From JACCTU01 sp963798985 (lineage in GTDB: Bacteria > Actinomycetota > Thermoleophilia > Gaiellales > Gaiellaceae), in NCBI GenBank assembly GCA_963798985.1, contig CAWCVL010000009.1, forward strand, positions 62,001 to 126,000: a DNA stretch of 64,000 nt. Reading direction: 5' to 3'. Below, piece by piece: positions 8,935-18,046 of this stretch. The stretch's first letter is position 1. Every line of letters starts with the position of its first letter. Below the pieces are notes generated by a model, which saw only the letters and a program-made list of their open reading frames with translations, was not told the origin of the DNA and made no database searches. A program made the position numbers and the translations under genes.

Positions 8935-9195
8935 CTAGGTCTTCGCGCCCGCGAGTAGCCGCATGGTGACCCCAGTGCCGACCAGCAGCACTGCTGCCAG
9001 CGCCATCAGCAGAAGGTCGAGGCCGGTGAACGGAAGGATTCCTCCTGCCGCACCGCCGCCCGTCACTTCTGCCTGGATGTTGCCGCCTTCACCGCCGTAC
9101 ACCCGCTCCGCCGGCGTTTGTGCGAGAGCCGATGCCGAGAAGACGAGAATCCCAACGAGAGCTGCGCTCGCAGAGAGCCACAGTCGATTAGCCAC
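8935..9195 (-). CDS. Tiny secreted LPFTG-anchored surface protein
   Basis: An 86-residue protein made almost entirely of sorting signals: an N-terminal signal peptide ending near ALAQ, a short Gly-rich mature part of about 30 residues (with VYGGEGGNIQ), then LPFTG, a hydrophobic helix and a short basic end (MRLLAGAKT). This is the classic sortase-recognition layout, although no sortase gene is seen nearby. I chose the GTG at 9193-9195 because AAGGGG lies 5 bases before it; an upstream in-frame ATG exists at 9228. It lies directly upstream of the glycosylphosphotransferase gene on the same strand, suggesting joint expression. Confidence 0.75.
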   Translation of the reverse strand: MANRLWLSASAALVGILVFSASALAQTPAERVYGGEGGNIQAEVTGGGAAGGILPFTGLDLLLMALAAVLLVGTGVTMRLLAGAKT

Positions 9196-9231
9196 AGATG
9201 CCCCTTCCCTTCCCTTCGCCGCAGACAAAAA

Positions 9232-9253
9232 CCCAATTCGTTGGGAGTCCCAA
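9232..9253 (-). promoter_or_regulatory. Two overlapping mutually exclusive inverted repeats in the LPFTG-gene leader
   Basis: TTGGGAGTCCCAA (9241-9253) is a perfect palindrome placed just after the proposed transcription start. Its TTGGG arm also pairs with CCCAA at 9232-9236 across a 4-base TTCG loop. The two stems share an arm, so the RNA could switch between them; alternatively the palindrome is a repressor site. Confidence 0.4.
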
Positions 9254-9264
9254 CACCCTTTTTA

Positions 9265-9293
9265 GATATAGGCCAAAACTAGTCAGTCTGCAA
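9265..9293 (-). promoter_or_regulatory. Probable promoter of the LPFTG gene
   Basis: On the minus strand TTGCAG (9288-9293), a 17-base spacer and TATATC (9265-9270) make a good sigma-70-type promoter in a locally AT-rich stretch that stands out from the surrounding GC-rich DNA. Transcription would start near 9258. Confidence 0.6.
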
Positions 9294-9308
9294 GTTTCTC
9301 GCCTCGCT

Positions 9309-11297
9309 CTAGTCGCTCCGAGCGTCAAATCGGCCGGCGAGGAGTCGATCGAGAAACGCCGGACTGATTGGTCGGCCTGACCGTAGCCGACGCCCGACGA
9401 CCACGATGGCGGACTCGCGTGGATTCAGCTCCCGAGCACGCTCGAGATGCTCGAGCGCGTCGGATCGCCGGCCCTCGAGTCCGTCGAGCACGGCCAGCTC
9501 GAGCTCTGCGTACCAGCTCTCCGGGTTACGGTCTCGCGCGCGTTCGAAGGACGCACGCATCCGCTGCCGGTCGCCCAACCGGCTGGCAATCGCCCCCGCT
9601 ACGAGGTCCGGCCGCTCGCTGAGCGGGTCGAGCCGCCGGGCCTGCTCGAGCCGGTCGAAGGCGAGGCCCGGGCTTCGACGCCACGACGCGGTCGCGGACT
9701 CGACCTCCCTGGCGGCGAGCCAGGGGCCGGCGAACGAGACGAGCGCGAAGATCGAGATGACAGCGCCGAGGACGACGCTGCGTCGCCCTAATCGGCCTCG
9801 TCCCGCCTGAGGTGGAGGCCGAGCGAGGCCGGCGGCGAGCGCGAGGCCGGCCAGCGCGGGCGCCCCCAGGCCCGGCAGCTCCCACAGCCAGTCGGCCGAC
9901 CCGTGCCCGAGCCAGTAGACACAGGCGGTGACGCCCGAGACGGCGAGGGCACGGCCGAACGGATCGAGGTGCCGCGCGCGCGCCGCCGCGAACCCCGCTG
10001 AGACGAGAAACCCGAGGAAGAGCGCGGCCCCGACAAGCCCCGTCTGGGAAAGGACCTGCACTTCCACGCTGTGGGGATAGAGCGGCTCTTCGTCGCTCCG
10101 CCGCTCGCGCACGTACGGTGCGGCGAAGTTGTCGGCTCCGATGCCCTGGAGCGGCGAACGGGCGAACTCCGCGAGCCCGACCCGCCAGAAGTCGTAGCGA
10201 TTCGAGCCGAATCCGCTCGTGAAGTGCGACGAGCCGGTGTCCGGGCGGTGCCCCGCCTTGAACTCCTGCCACGCATCCGCAGCGCGGCCGGCAGGGTCCG
10301 GCGGGAGCAGGACCAGGATGCTCACGGCGCAGCCGACGAGCGCGGCGGCTCCCAGACTGCGTCCCGCGAAGCGCGCGAACCCCGGCGGAATCTGGACTCG
10401 CCGATCGACGAGCGCCGCGAGCAGCCCGACAACGAAGAGCGCCGCGACCAAGGGCGCGACGGTGTCGCGGGCCTCTGCCAGCGCGCGGGCCGCCTCCAGT
10501 TCCCCGTCCGGGCCGTAGACATCGAGCAGCGGGCCACGAGCGAGCAGCGTCGCGACGACGACCGGCGCGAGGGTGAGTAACAAGCGCGCACGATTCGGCG
10601 CGATCGCGAAGAAGACCAGAAGCGTCAGCGGAAACGCGATCAGCGAGCCGCGGCTCTGAGGCAGGACCGCGAGTGGGAGCAAGAGCCCCGCCGTCGCCAG
10701 GAAGAGCCCTCTGGCGAGCGGAGGAACCTCTCGACGCGACGCAAGCATGAGCGCCGGCCAGAACGCGACGAGGAAGAGCGCAGCGTTCGCGTTGTGATAC
10801 CCGACCGGCTCGGAGAAGAGCCCGCCCACGAACGCACCGAGCGGTGCGTCCGAACGCACCGTCAACAGCACCGCAGCCGCTCCGATCACAGCAACCGAGA
10901 CGGAGAAGGCTCCGAGGATCGCAGCCGCGACGTTTGCCCGCCACGGCCAGATCGCGACGAGCGCATAGACGATCGCGTACAGCAGCGTGCGGTTGGCTCC
11001 CTCCCAGGCAATCCCCTTCACGTCGGCCCAGCTGATCGAGAGGAAGCTCCAGATTGCGAACGCCGCGAACAGCGCGATGGCCACGCTTGTCGCGCGCGGA
11101 ACGCCGTCGAGGATGGCGGGCCGACCGACGATCACGACTGCGAGCAGCCCGAGCGCGAACAAGCCGCCTGGAAGCCAGACCAACGGGTCGAACCCGGCGT
11201 CGGCAACGGCGAACACCACGAAGAGCCCGACCAGCGCGAGCCCCAATGCTGCAGCCGCGGCGTCCTCCCGCGCATCCCGCGAACGGGCTCCCGACAT
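9309..11297 (-). CDS. O-antigen ligase/polymerase-like membrane protein with C-terminal TPR region
   Basis: Wzy/WaaL-type enzyme expected to polymerise repeat units or ligate glycan to its acceptor at the outer face of the membrane. The 662 residues show about twelve hydrophobic segments, a large external loop containing GSNRYDFWRVGLAEFARSPL and GADNF...YPHSVEVQVLSQTG (the conserved H-S-x-x-x-x-x-x-x-G loop of the family), and a soluble C-terminal part of about 110 residues with helical TPR-like repeats (ARRLDPLSERPDL, ERARDRNPESW, ERARELNPRES). The TPR tail may bind a partner. It is divergent from the glycosyltransferase gene at 11388. Confidence 0.88.
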   Translation of the reverse strand: MSGARSRDAREDAAAAALGLALVGLFVVFAVADAGFDPLVWLPGGLFALGLLAVVIVGRPAILDGVPRATSVAIALFAAFAIWSFLSISWADVKGIAWEGANRTLLYAIVYALVAIWPWRANVAAAILGAFSVSVAVIGAAAVLLTVRSDAPLGAFVGGLFSEPVGYHNANAALFLVAFWPALMLASRREVPPLARGLFLATAGLLLPLAVLPQSRGSLIAFPLTLLVFFAIAPNRARLLLTLAPVVVATLLARGPLLDVYGPDGELEAARALAEARDTVAPLVAALFVVGLLAALVDRRVQIPPGFARFAGRSLGAAALVGCAVSILVLLPPDPAGRAADAWQEFKAGHRPDTGSSHFTSGFGSNRYDFWRVGLAEFARSPLQGIGADNFAAPYVRERRSDEEPLYPHSVEVQVLSQTGLVGAALFLGFLVSAGFAAARARHLDPFGRALAVSGVTACVYWLGHGSADWLWELPGLGAPALAGLALAAGLARPPPQAGRGRLGRRSVVLGAVISIFALVSFAGPWLAAREVESATASWRRSPGLAFDRLEQARRLDPLSERPDLVAGAIASRLGDRQRMRASFERARDRNPESWYAELELAVLDGLEGRRSDALEHLERARELNPRESAIVVVGRRLRSGRPISPAFLDRLLAGRFDARSD

Positions 11298-11375
11298 CGA
11301 TCGAGCTTAAGCGACGGCTCGCGGCGACCCGCGGCTTGACCTGCTGTCGCCGGATGTGACGCCCGCGGAGGCGGG

Positions 11376-11381
11376 TACGAT
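11376..11381 (+). promoter_or_regulatory. Minus-10 box of a probable leaderless transcript
   Basis: TACGAT ends 6 bases before the ATG of the glycosyltransferase gene at 11388, with no Shine-Dalgarno sequence between. A start site 7 bases downstream would fall on the A of the ATG, as in leaderless actinobacterial mRNAs. Confidence 0.5.
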
Positions 11382-11387
11382 CGACCG

Positions 11388-12560
11388 ATGGCGAAACGGC
11401 GGCGCAGCGGCAGCCGGCCAAGCTCCGATGCTACGCCGCGCATCCTGTTCGTCAGCCAGCCCACGGACGGCGGCGTCTTTCGGCACGTGCGCGACCTGGT
11501 CGCCGGCTTGCCCGGTCATCGGTTCGACGTCGTCGTCGCAGGACCGTTCGACCGCGACGATGCAGCTCTGCTCGGCGTTCCGACCGTACGGCTCGAGCTC
11601 GTGCGCGCCGTCTCTCCCGCGAGGGACGCACGTTCGGTCGCAGCGTTCGCTCGTGCGGTGAGCGGGGTCCGCCCCGACCTGATCCACGCGCACTCTTCGA
11701 AGGCCGGAGCCGTCGCCCGCTTGGCTCGAGTCGCCCATCCGCGAGTGCCGGTCGTCTACACACCGCACGGTTACGCCTCCGCCGGCTTCTTCCCGAGTCG
11801 CGCCGCGCGGTCCGCGTACGGGCTCGCCGAGCGGGTCCTCGCACCGCTCGCGGACCGCGTGATCTGCGTCTGCGAGGCGGAGCTGCGACTGGCGGCCGAG
11901 CTCGGGCGAGCCGGACGCACGCGACTGGTTCACAACGGCGTCGCGACGCCCGGCTCGACGGACGTGGGCGTCCCGGAAGACGTCCCTGATCTCAGCGGCG
12001 GAGGTCCCTTGCTCTGCGCCGTTTCGCAACTCCGCCCCGGCAAGGGAGTCGACACGCTTCTGGACGCGATGCCCCGCGTTCTCGACGCGATGCCGACTAC
12101 CCGCCTCTTGATCGTGGGGGACGGGGTCGATCGTGCGCTGCTCGAGGCCCGCGCGAAGCGCTTCAACCATGCCGTTCGCTTCGTCGGGTCGACAACGAGC
12201 GTCACCGGCGTCATGCAGATGGCGGACGTGTTCGTGTCGCCGTCATGGGCGGAGTCGTTTCCGTACACCGTGCTCGAAGCGATGGCCGCCGGACGTCCCG
12301 TCGTGGCCACCGACGTCGGTGGAGTCAGAGAGGCGGTGCTGCACGGACGCACCGGCCTGCTGGTCCCGCCGCGAGACTCGATCGCGCTTGCAGACGCGAT
12401 CGTCGCGTTGCTCTCCGATCCTCCACGCGCCGCGCAGCTGGGTGCTGCCGCACGTGAGCTCGTCGCCCGGCGTTTCACCGTCGAACGGATGGTCGCCGAG
12501 ACCGCATCCGTGTATCTCGATCTCCTCGAGAGTTCGCCGGCCCGGGTAGCGGGATCGTGA
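11388..12560 (+). CDS. Family 4 glycosyltransferase
   Basis: Retaining GT-B glycosyltransferase, probably adding a sugar to the lipid-linked repeat unit on the cytosolic side. The 390-residue protein has the GT4 N-terminal acceptor domain (GGVFRHVRDLVAGLPGH, IHAHSSKAGAVARL), the donor domain beginning PLLCAVSQLRPGKGVDTLLDA, and the E-x7-E motif in ESFPYTVLEAMAAG. It overlaps the following flippase gene by 4 bases (GTGA), so translation is coupled. The sugar specificity cannot be deduced. Confidence 0.93.
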   Translation: MAKRRRSGSRPSSDATPRILFVSQPTDGGVFRHVRDLVAGLPGHRFDVVVAGPFDRDDAALLGVPTVRLELVRAVSPARDARSVAAFARAVSGVRPDLIHAHSSKAGAVARLARVAHPRVPVVYTPHGYASAGFFPSRAARSAYGLAERVLAPLADRVICVCEAELRLAAELGRAGRTRLVHNGVATPGSTDVGVPEDVPDLSGGGPLLCAVSQLRPGKGVDTLLDAMPRVLDAMPTTRLLIVGDGVDRALLEARAKRFNHAVRFVGSTTSVTGVMQMADVFVSPSWAESFPYTVLEAMAAGRPVVATDVGGVREAVLHGRTGLLVPPRDSIALADAIVALLSDPPRAAQLGAAARELVARRFTVERMVAETASVYLDLLESSPARVAGS

Positions 12561-14014
12561 GCTCGGACTCCGGCACCTCGCGTCGGATCGCGCGAAACAC
12601 GTTCTCCCGCGCTTCCGGCGAAGTGGTCGCCAAAGCCGCCTCGTTCGTGTTCTACGTGACCATGGCCCGAGAACTCGGCAGCGAAGGGTTCGGGACGTTC
12701 ATGTTCGCGCTCGCACTCACGGGCGCGCTCATCATCGGAGCCGGCTTCGGAACCGACGAGCTCACGGCTCGAGAGGTCGCACGAGACCGATCCCGCGCGT
12801 CCCGGTACCTCAGCAACGTGACCGCGATCAAGGTGCTCTCCTCGATCGCGCTGCTCGGCGTCGCCGGCGTCCTCGTGGTTCTGGGTGACTACTCCTCCGA
12901 AACCCGTCTGGCCGTTGGCATCGTCGGCGTCGGCGTCGCGCTGGAGGTGATGAGCAGGACCTCGTACGCGTTGTTCGAGGCTCACGAGCGGCTCGGGCTC
13001 GTCTCACGCTCCGTGATCCTCCAGCGGCTGCTGACGGCGATCGTCGGGATCGCTGTGCTGCGCTCCGGCGGCGGTGTCGTTGCCGTCTCGATCGTGTTCG
13101 CGGCCGGTGCCCTCGGGGGCCTGATCGTGGCAGAGCTGTCCGTCAGAAGGCTCGGCGTGCGACGCACGACGCCTGAGCCGCGGTCCTGGCCCGCGCTCGT
13201 ACGCGCCGGCCTGCCGATCGGCTTGGCCGGCCTCCTCTTCGTCTTGCTGCTCCGCCTCGACGTGACACTGCTCTCGTTCATGGCCGGCGAGGCGGAGGTA
13301 GGCATCTACGCGGCGGCGTATCGCCTGGTCGAAGGGACGCAGTTCGTCGCCTGGGCCGCCAGCGCCGCGATGCTTCCTTGGCTCGCCCGCGCAGAGCGAA
13401 CGGAGTCGTGGTTCACCCTCTCCCGCGGACTCGAGCTCGGCCTCAAGGTGCTGGCTGCTCTGCTGCTGCCGGTCGCCGTGGCGTTCGTCGTCTTCGCCGA
13501 GCAACTCATCGACCTGCTCTACGGAGCCGCGTTTCGCGACAGCGTCGTACCGCTTCAGTTGCTCGCGCTGACGTGCACGCTCTACGGCGTCCAGGCACTG
13601 CTGAGCACGGCGTTCATCGCCCGAGATTCACCATGGGCGTTCGCGCGCCTCGTGGGCGCGGCCGTAGCGCTCAACGTCGTCGCCAACCTCCTGCTGATTC
13701 CCCGCTACGGGGCCGGCGGAGCCGCCGGCGCCGCTCTCGCGTCGAGTCTGCTGTTGACGATCCTCGGCCTCGGTCTCGTCCGCCGGCGGATAGGTCACGT
13801 CCGTCCGCTTCGGGCTTTCGGGGGCCCGCTTCTGGCCGCGCTCGCGATGGCGGCGGTCGCCGTGGCGGTACCCGGGCCGCTCGCGCTCCGTGCGGCATCA
13901 GCACTCGTCGCGTACCTCGTTGTGCTGGTCGGATTCGAGCGCGCGGTCTTCGTCGACGACACCAAGGCGATCTGGAACGCAGTTGCGTTCCGGCCCTCGC
14001 CAGCCCCGCGCTAG
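12557..14014 (+). CDS. Wzx-type oligosaccharide flippase (MOP superfamily)
   Basis: Moves undecaprenyl-linked repeat units across the membrane. The 485-residue protein has about 14 hydrophobic segments and the typical N-terminal element NTFSRASGEVVAKAASF followed by MARELGSEGFG. Positively charged loops and length match the polysaccharide biosynthesis/RfbX families. It starts on the GTGA overlap with the GT4 gene. Partner candidates are the O-antigen polymerase-like proteins at 9309 and 14897. Confidence 0.93.
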   Translation: MSSDSGTSRRIARNTFSRASGEVVAKAASFVFYVTMARELGSEGFGTFMFALALTGALIIGAGFGTDELTAREVARDRSRASRYLSNVTAIKVLSSIALLGVAGVLVVLGDYSSETRLAVGIVGVGVALEVMSRTSYALFEAHERLGLVSRSVILQRLLTAIVGIAVLRSGGGVVAVSIVFAAGALGGLIVAELSVRRLGVRRTTPEPRSWPALVRAGLPIGLAGLLFVLLLRLDVTLLSFMAGEAEVGIYAAAYRLVEGTQFVAWAASAAMLPWLARAERTESWFTLSRGLELGLKVLAALLLPVAVAFVVFAEQLIDLLYGAAFRDSVVPLQLLALTCTLYGVQALLSTAFIARDSPWAFARLVGAAVALNVVANLLLIPRYGAGGAAGAALASSLLLTILGLGLVRRRIGHVRPLRAFGGPLLAALAMAAVAVAVPGPLALRAASALVAYLVVLVGFERAVFVDDTKAIWNAVAFRPSPAPR

Positions 14015-14021
14015 AGCCCGC

Positions 14022-14900
14022 TCACGACCGCCGCGTGAGTGTCCAGAGCCCGAAGCGGTCGGCCCACGGTTTCAGCAGGTGCTGGAACGGCACCGACTCG
14101 CGTTCGCCGTACACCAGTGGGTAGAGAGCGCGCCGAACAGCCGACAGGTCGGAGCGCCGGCGATGTTCCTTGATCCGTGCGAAGAGGTCGGGATGGTCGG
14201 CACGGATCGAGCGATAGATCTCGACGTGGGCGGCGCGCGCCTCGGCGTTCAATCGTCTCCCGTGGAGCCGCCGCCGATACCCGATGTGCCCTGGGCCGAG
14301 ATGGACGATTTGCTCACCTCGTTCCGCGAGCCCCATCCAGAGGCTCCAATCCTCGTACCCCTGCTGACGGGTTCGAGATCGCCGCCATGCGCCGGCCGCC
14401 TCGAGCGCGTCGCGGCGAAAGACAGCGGTGATCGGGTACTCGTTGGTGTAGGCGACTCGATACGGGTCGAGCCGAGCCGGCACGGCACGCAGAGTCTCGC
14501 GGTCGCCGAACTCGAGCACGTCTCCCACAGCGGCGGCAGCCCACGGCGTCGAGTCGAGGAGTCGAGCCATGGACGTCAGTGCTCCCGGCTCGGCCAGGTC
14601 GTCCGCATCCAACGGAGCGACATACGGCGCGGTCGTGGCCGCGAGACCGGCCATCCGTGCCTCGGCGACCCCTCGATTCTCCTCGAAGCGAATGATCTGG
14701 TGGCCGTCGGCCTCCAGCGCGGCAAGCGTCTGCACGGTCTCCTCGTCGGTCGAAGCGTCGTCGATGACCACGAGCTCGACCGAGGCGGTCTCCTGGACCG
14801 ACCGCACGGCGTCTCCAAGCAGACGCCCCTCGCCGTGACACGGAACGATCACGGCGATCCTGAGGTCCGTGTCACGGGGCTGCTCGGGAGTGTTGGTCAC
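14022..14900 (-). CDS. Family 2 glycosyltransferase
   Basis: Inverting GT-A enzyme. The 292 residues start (from a GTG) TNTPEQPRDTDLRIAVIVPCHGEGRLL, then VVIDDASTDEE (nucleotide binding), PLDADDLAEPG (the DxD-type metal site) and GYEDWSLWMGLAERG (ED-W region near the catalytic base). The same open frame continues upstream, but that part lies inside the ligase gene on the same strand; the GTG at 14898-14900 overlaps the ligase stop in GTGA, which decides the start. Convergent with the flippase gene, 7 bases apart. Confidence 0.9.
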   Translation of the reverse strand: MTNTPEQPRDTDLRIAVIVPCHGEGRLLGDAVRSVQETASVELVVIDDASTDEETVQTLAALEADGHQIIRFEENRGVAEARMAGLAATTAPYVAPLDADDLAEPGALTSMARLLDSTPWAAAAVGDVLEFGDRETLRAVPARLDPYRVAYTNEYPITAVFRRDALEAAGAWRRSRTRQQGYEDWSLWMGLAERGEQIVHLGPGHIGYRRRLHGRRLNAEARAAHVEIYRSIRADHPDLFARIKEHRRRSDLSAVRRALYPLVYGERESVPFQHLLKPWADRFGLWTLTRRS

Positions 14901-16249
14901 GATCTGTGTCCGAGGGGCACTGGGCGCATCGTCGCCGCCCAGATGAGTGCGGCGACAAGCCAGAAGTGGCGCCAGTGGAGCGTATCCACGAAGGCGCTGT
15001 TGACGACAAGACCGCACCACGCGGCGAGCAACGGGGCCGACCCGATCCCGTAGGTGTCCGTCCCGGTGACGACGTTCCGCGCCGCGAAGGCAAGTGTCGT
15101 GATCACGAGCGCGAGCCCCACCATGAGGCCCAGGACGCCTTGCTCGGCCAGCAGACGCACGTAGAGGCTGTGGGCCGAGATGTCGACGTACTGCTCGAAC
15201 TGCCCAGGCCCAACGCCGAACGGAAATTGCTCCACGAGGCTGATTCCCGACTGTTGCGCGCCGAACCGCTCGGCGTCGTACGTCTGGAGCCTCGCACGCT
15301 CTTCGAGGAAGGCAACCGATCCCGTCACTGCCAGCGCGACCGCCAGGAGCGCGAGCGCGGTGACGACGGTGAACAGCAGCCTGAAGACGCGGCGTCCTCC
15401 ACCTCGCCTGAGCCCATAGACAACGAGCATGATCGAGAAGGCGACCGCGGCGTTGAGCCACGCGGCGCGAGAATACGAGAAGAGCACGCCCGCACCGAGG
15501 ACGACGAACAACGCAACCTTGACGGCCCGGCCAACCCGGAGAAGTCGTGGCTCGAGCAGCTCGCTGGCGACGATCAACGCGGGTACGACCATGAAGGGAC
15601 CGAACACGTTGGGGTCCTCGAAGAGTCCTCTTGCTCGCTCACTCAGCACGAAGATGTCGCGGCCCGGAAGCGACACGAACAGTGCAAGCGTCCCGAGCAA
15701 GGCTGATGCGGTGCTCCCGGCGATGAGCGCAACGGTGACCAAGCGGGCCCGCGCGGTCGAATCGACATAGCTCGCGAACCACAGGCCGAGGGCCGCAAGG
15801 TAGAACGTGATGAGGAGGTACATGCCCATTCGCAGCGGCTCGACGGCGAAGATCGCCGAGAGCAAGTTCAACGCGAGCAATGCGCCCACCAGACCGCCGA
15901 CGATCAGGGGGACTCGCTGGACGCGGAAGCGGCCCGTCACCAGGGCGACGGCGATCGCAACGGCGAAGATTGCATCGGGAGGAGCGGGCTCGGCCAGGAT
16001 CACGCCGAGCAGCAGGACACCGAGAAAGACAGCTGCGTCGTAGCGGACGAGCGTGAGGCCGAGCACGGCGAGCAGCGCAACTCCGCCGGCGATCGTGACC
16101 GGCAACGGTGGAGGGCGGTACACGGCCGCGAGGAGAAGGCCAAGGCCGGCCGCCGACAGAGAGAGCGCGCAGGCGCCGAGCAGTGCTCGGGAGACGCGGC
16201 CGCCGCTCGCGGAGACGGATCGGGAGAAGGCTGTCTCTGCGACCGCCAT
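14897..16249 (-). CDS. O-antigen ligase/polymerase family membrane protein
   Basis: Second Wzy/WaaL-like protein of the island, 450 residues with about eleven membrane segments and the family loop with RGLFEDPNVFGPFM, FSYSRAAW and FGVGPGQFEQY..SAHSLYVRLLAEQG. The R-x-x-x-L/F-x-x-P-N and H-S-x-x-x-x-L-x-E-x-G elements are those used to recognise the family. It lacks the TPR tail of the 9309 gene. It overlaps the GT2 gene by 4 bases and is divergent from the nucleotidyltransferase gene. Which of the two is polymerase and which ligase cannot be decided from sequence. Confidence 0.9.
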   Translation of the reverse strand: MAVAETAFSRSVSASGGRVSRALLGACALSLSAAGLGLLLAAVYRPPPLPVTIAGGVALLAVLGLTLVRYDAAVFLGVLLLGVILAEPAPPDAIFAVAIAVALVTGRFRVQRVPLIVGGLVGALLALNLLSAIFAVEPLRMGMYLLITFYLAALGLWFASYVDSTARARLVTVALIAGSTASALLGTLALFVSLPGRDIFVLSERARGLFEDPNVFGPFMVVPALIVASELLEPRLLRVGRAVKVALFVVLGAGVLFSYSRAAWLNAAVAFSIMLVVYGLRRGGGRRVFRLLFTVVTALALLAVALAVTGSVAFLEERARLQTYDAERFGAQQSGISLVEQFPFGVGPGQFEQYVDISAHSLYVRLLAEQGVLGLMVGLALVITTLAFAARNVVTGTDTYGIGSAPLLAAWCGLVVNSAFVDTLHWRHFWLVAALIWAATMRPVPLGHRS

Positions 16250-16342
16250 CCGGTGGCCAAGCGTACCGGCGACCCACCCGATCCGTCCCGATCCGGCTCG
16301 CAGGTCGTCCGCCCGACACGAGTAGGCTCCGCGTCCGAAGTG

Positions 16343-17080
16343 GTGAAGCGCGCCGTCATCCTCGCGGGAGGCAAGGGCTCACGCCTCGGCCCGCTCACGA
16401 CGATCCTCCCGAAGCCGCTGATGCCGCTCGGGGATCAGGCGATCCTGGACGTCGTGATCCAACAGCTCGCGGCGCGCGGGTTCTCGGAGCTCGTTCTCGC
16501 CGTCGGGCACCTCGCGCACCTGATCCGAGCGGTGATCGGAGACGGCTCACGTTACGGCGTGAAGATCCGCTATCACGAGGAGGCACAGCCGGCAGGGACT
16601 GCCGGGGCTCTCGCCGGGATCGACGGCCTCGAGGAGACGTTCCTGATGATGAACGGTGACGTGCTCACGACGCTCGACTACGGGGAGCTCTTCCAGGCGC
16701 ACCGCCAGACCGACAACGCATTGACAATCGCAACGCATCGCCGGGTTGTACGTACCGACTACGGAATCGTGCACGTCGACGCCGCGACAGGCCCTGTGTC
16801 CCGCGTCGTTGCGTACGAGGAGAAGCCGGAGCTCGACTACACCGTGAGCATGGGCGTGTACGTGGTCGAGCCTCGGTGTCGCGAGCACGTCCCGACCGAC
16901 AAGCGGTTCGACTTCCCGGACCTCGTCACGGGGCTGCTCGCGGCCCACGAACCGGTCGGCGCCTACATGTTCGACGGCTACTGGCTCGACATCGGCCGGC
17001 CCGACGACTACGAACAGGCGCTCGAGGACTACCCGGCCTTGCTGCCACAGCTCTTCTCAGACGCCGGACCCCGCGCATGA
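16343..17080 (+). CDS. Sugar-1-phosphate nucleotidyltransferase
   Basis: Activates a sugar phosphate to an NDP-sugar. The 245-residue product begins KRAVILAGGKGSRLGPLTT with PKPLMPLGD, the NTP-transferase signature, and has the metal-binding MMNGDVLT and the F-D-G-Y-W-x-D-I-G motif typical of RmlA/GlmU/mannose-1-phosphate-type enzymes. Two adjacent GTG codons at 16340 and 16343 are equally possible starts; the open frame extends to 16253, but that part has no homology character. The stop overlaps the next gene's ATG (ATGA), so this and the following epimerase, aminotransferase and GT4 form one operon. Confidence 0.9.
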   Translation: MKRAVILAGGKGSRLGPLTTILPKPLMPLGDQAILDVVIQQLAARGFSELVLAVGHLAHLIRAVIGDGSRYGVKIRYHEEAQPAGTAGALAGIDGLEETFLMMNGDVLTTLDYGELFQAHRQTDNALTIATHRRVVRTDYGIVHVDAATGPVSRVVAYEEKPELDYTVSMGVYVVEPRCREHVPTDKRFDFPDLVTGLLAAHEPVGAYMFDGYWLDIGRPDDYEQALEDYPALLPQLFSDAGPRA

Positions 17081-18042
17081 AGGTCCTCGTGACCGGCGGC
17101 GCCGGCTACGTCGGTGCCCCTGTCGTCGCGGAGCTCCAGGACGCAGCGCACGAGGTGACGGTGCTCGACTCGCTGCTGCACGAGCAGGCGGACGTGGCCG
17201 AGCTGCTCCGTTCACGCGGTGTCCGGTTGGTCGTGGCCGACGTCCGTGACGCCGCAGCGAGACGGGAGGCGCTCGAGAACGCGGAAGCTGTCGTCCACCT
17301 GGCCGCGATCGTCGGCGATCCTGCGTGCGCGAGGCAGCCCGAGCTGTCGCACGCAGTCAACGTCGAGGCAACCAGCGCGCTCGTGGCCGACGCTGTGGCG
17401 CTTGGAGTCGCACGCTTCGTCTTCGCCTCGACGTGCAGCAACTACGGGCGGATGGCCGACCCCACCATCCCGGTCGACGAGACGGCGGACCTTCGCCCCG
17501 TGTCGCTGTACGCCGAGCAGAAGGTCGCCATCGAGCGTGCGTTGTTCTCGGAAGACGACGACGGTTTGGCTCGGAGCTGCCTACGCTTTGCCACCGTGTA
17601 CGGCGTCGCTGACCGGATGCGGTTCGACCTCACGGTCAACCAGTTCACACGCGACCTCTGGGCGGAGCGCCCACTGGAGATCTACGGCGAGCTCTTCTGG
17701 CGGCCGTACGTCCACGTGCGAGACGCCGCGCGAGCCGTCGCGACGATTCTCGGCCGAGCGACCGGGGAAGTCGCCGGCCGAGTCTTCAACGTGGGCGACT
17801 CCGACGAGAACTACCGCAAGCGCGACCTGGCCGAGTTGATCGTGTCGCGGCTCGGGCGCGGAGAGGTGAGCTACGTCCACCGCGAGGAGGACCCGCGGGA
17901 CTACAGGGTCTCGTTCGCGCGGATTCGCGACGAGCTCGGCTACGTGCCGTCGCACCGGGTGTCGGACGGCATCGACGAGATCGTCGGCGCGCTCGAAGAG
18001 CGCCGGTTCGGGGACCCTTTCGACCCGAGGTACGAGAACTAG
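17077..18042 (+). CDS. NAD-dependent sugar-nucleotide epimerase/dehydratase
   Basis: Extended short-chain dehydrogenase acting on the NDP-sugar made by the upstream enzyme. The 321 residues start MKVLVTGGAGYVGAPVV (Rossmann G-x-x-G-x-x-G), include HLAAIVGDPAC, the catalytic Y-x-x-x-K in LYAEQKVAIE and the RPYVHVRDAARA substrate loop. The start ATG overlaps the previous stop. Together with the DegT aminotransferase that follows, it probably makes an amino- or deoxy-sugar. The exact reaction is not readable. Confidence 0.9.
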   Translation: MKVLVTGGAGYVGAPVVAELQDAAHEVTVLDSLLHEQADVAELLRSRGVRLVVADVRDAAARREALENAEAVVHLAAIVGDPACARQPELSHAVNVEATSALVADAVALGVARFVFASTCSNYGRMADPTIPVDETADLRPVSLYAEQKVAIERALFSEDDDGLARSCLRFATVYGVADRMRFDLTVNQFTRDLWAERPLEIYGELFWRPYVHVRDAARAVATILGRATGEVAGRVFNVGDSDENYRKRDLAELIVSRLGRGEVSYVHREEDPRDYRVSFARIRDELGYVPSHRVSDGIDEIVGALEERRFGDPFDPRYEN

Positions 18043-18046
18043 CAAC

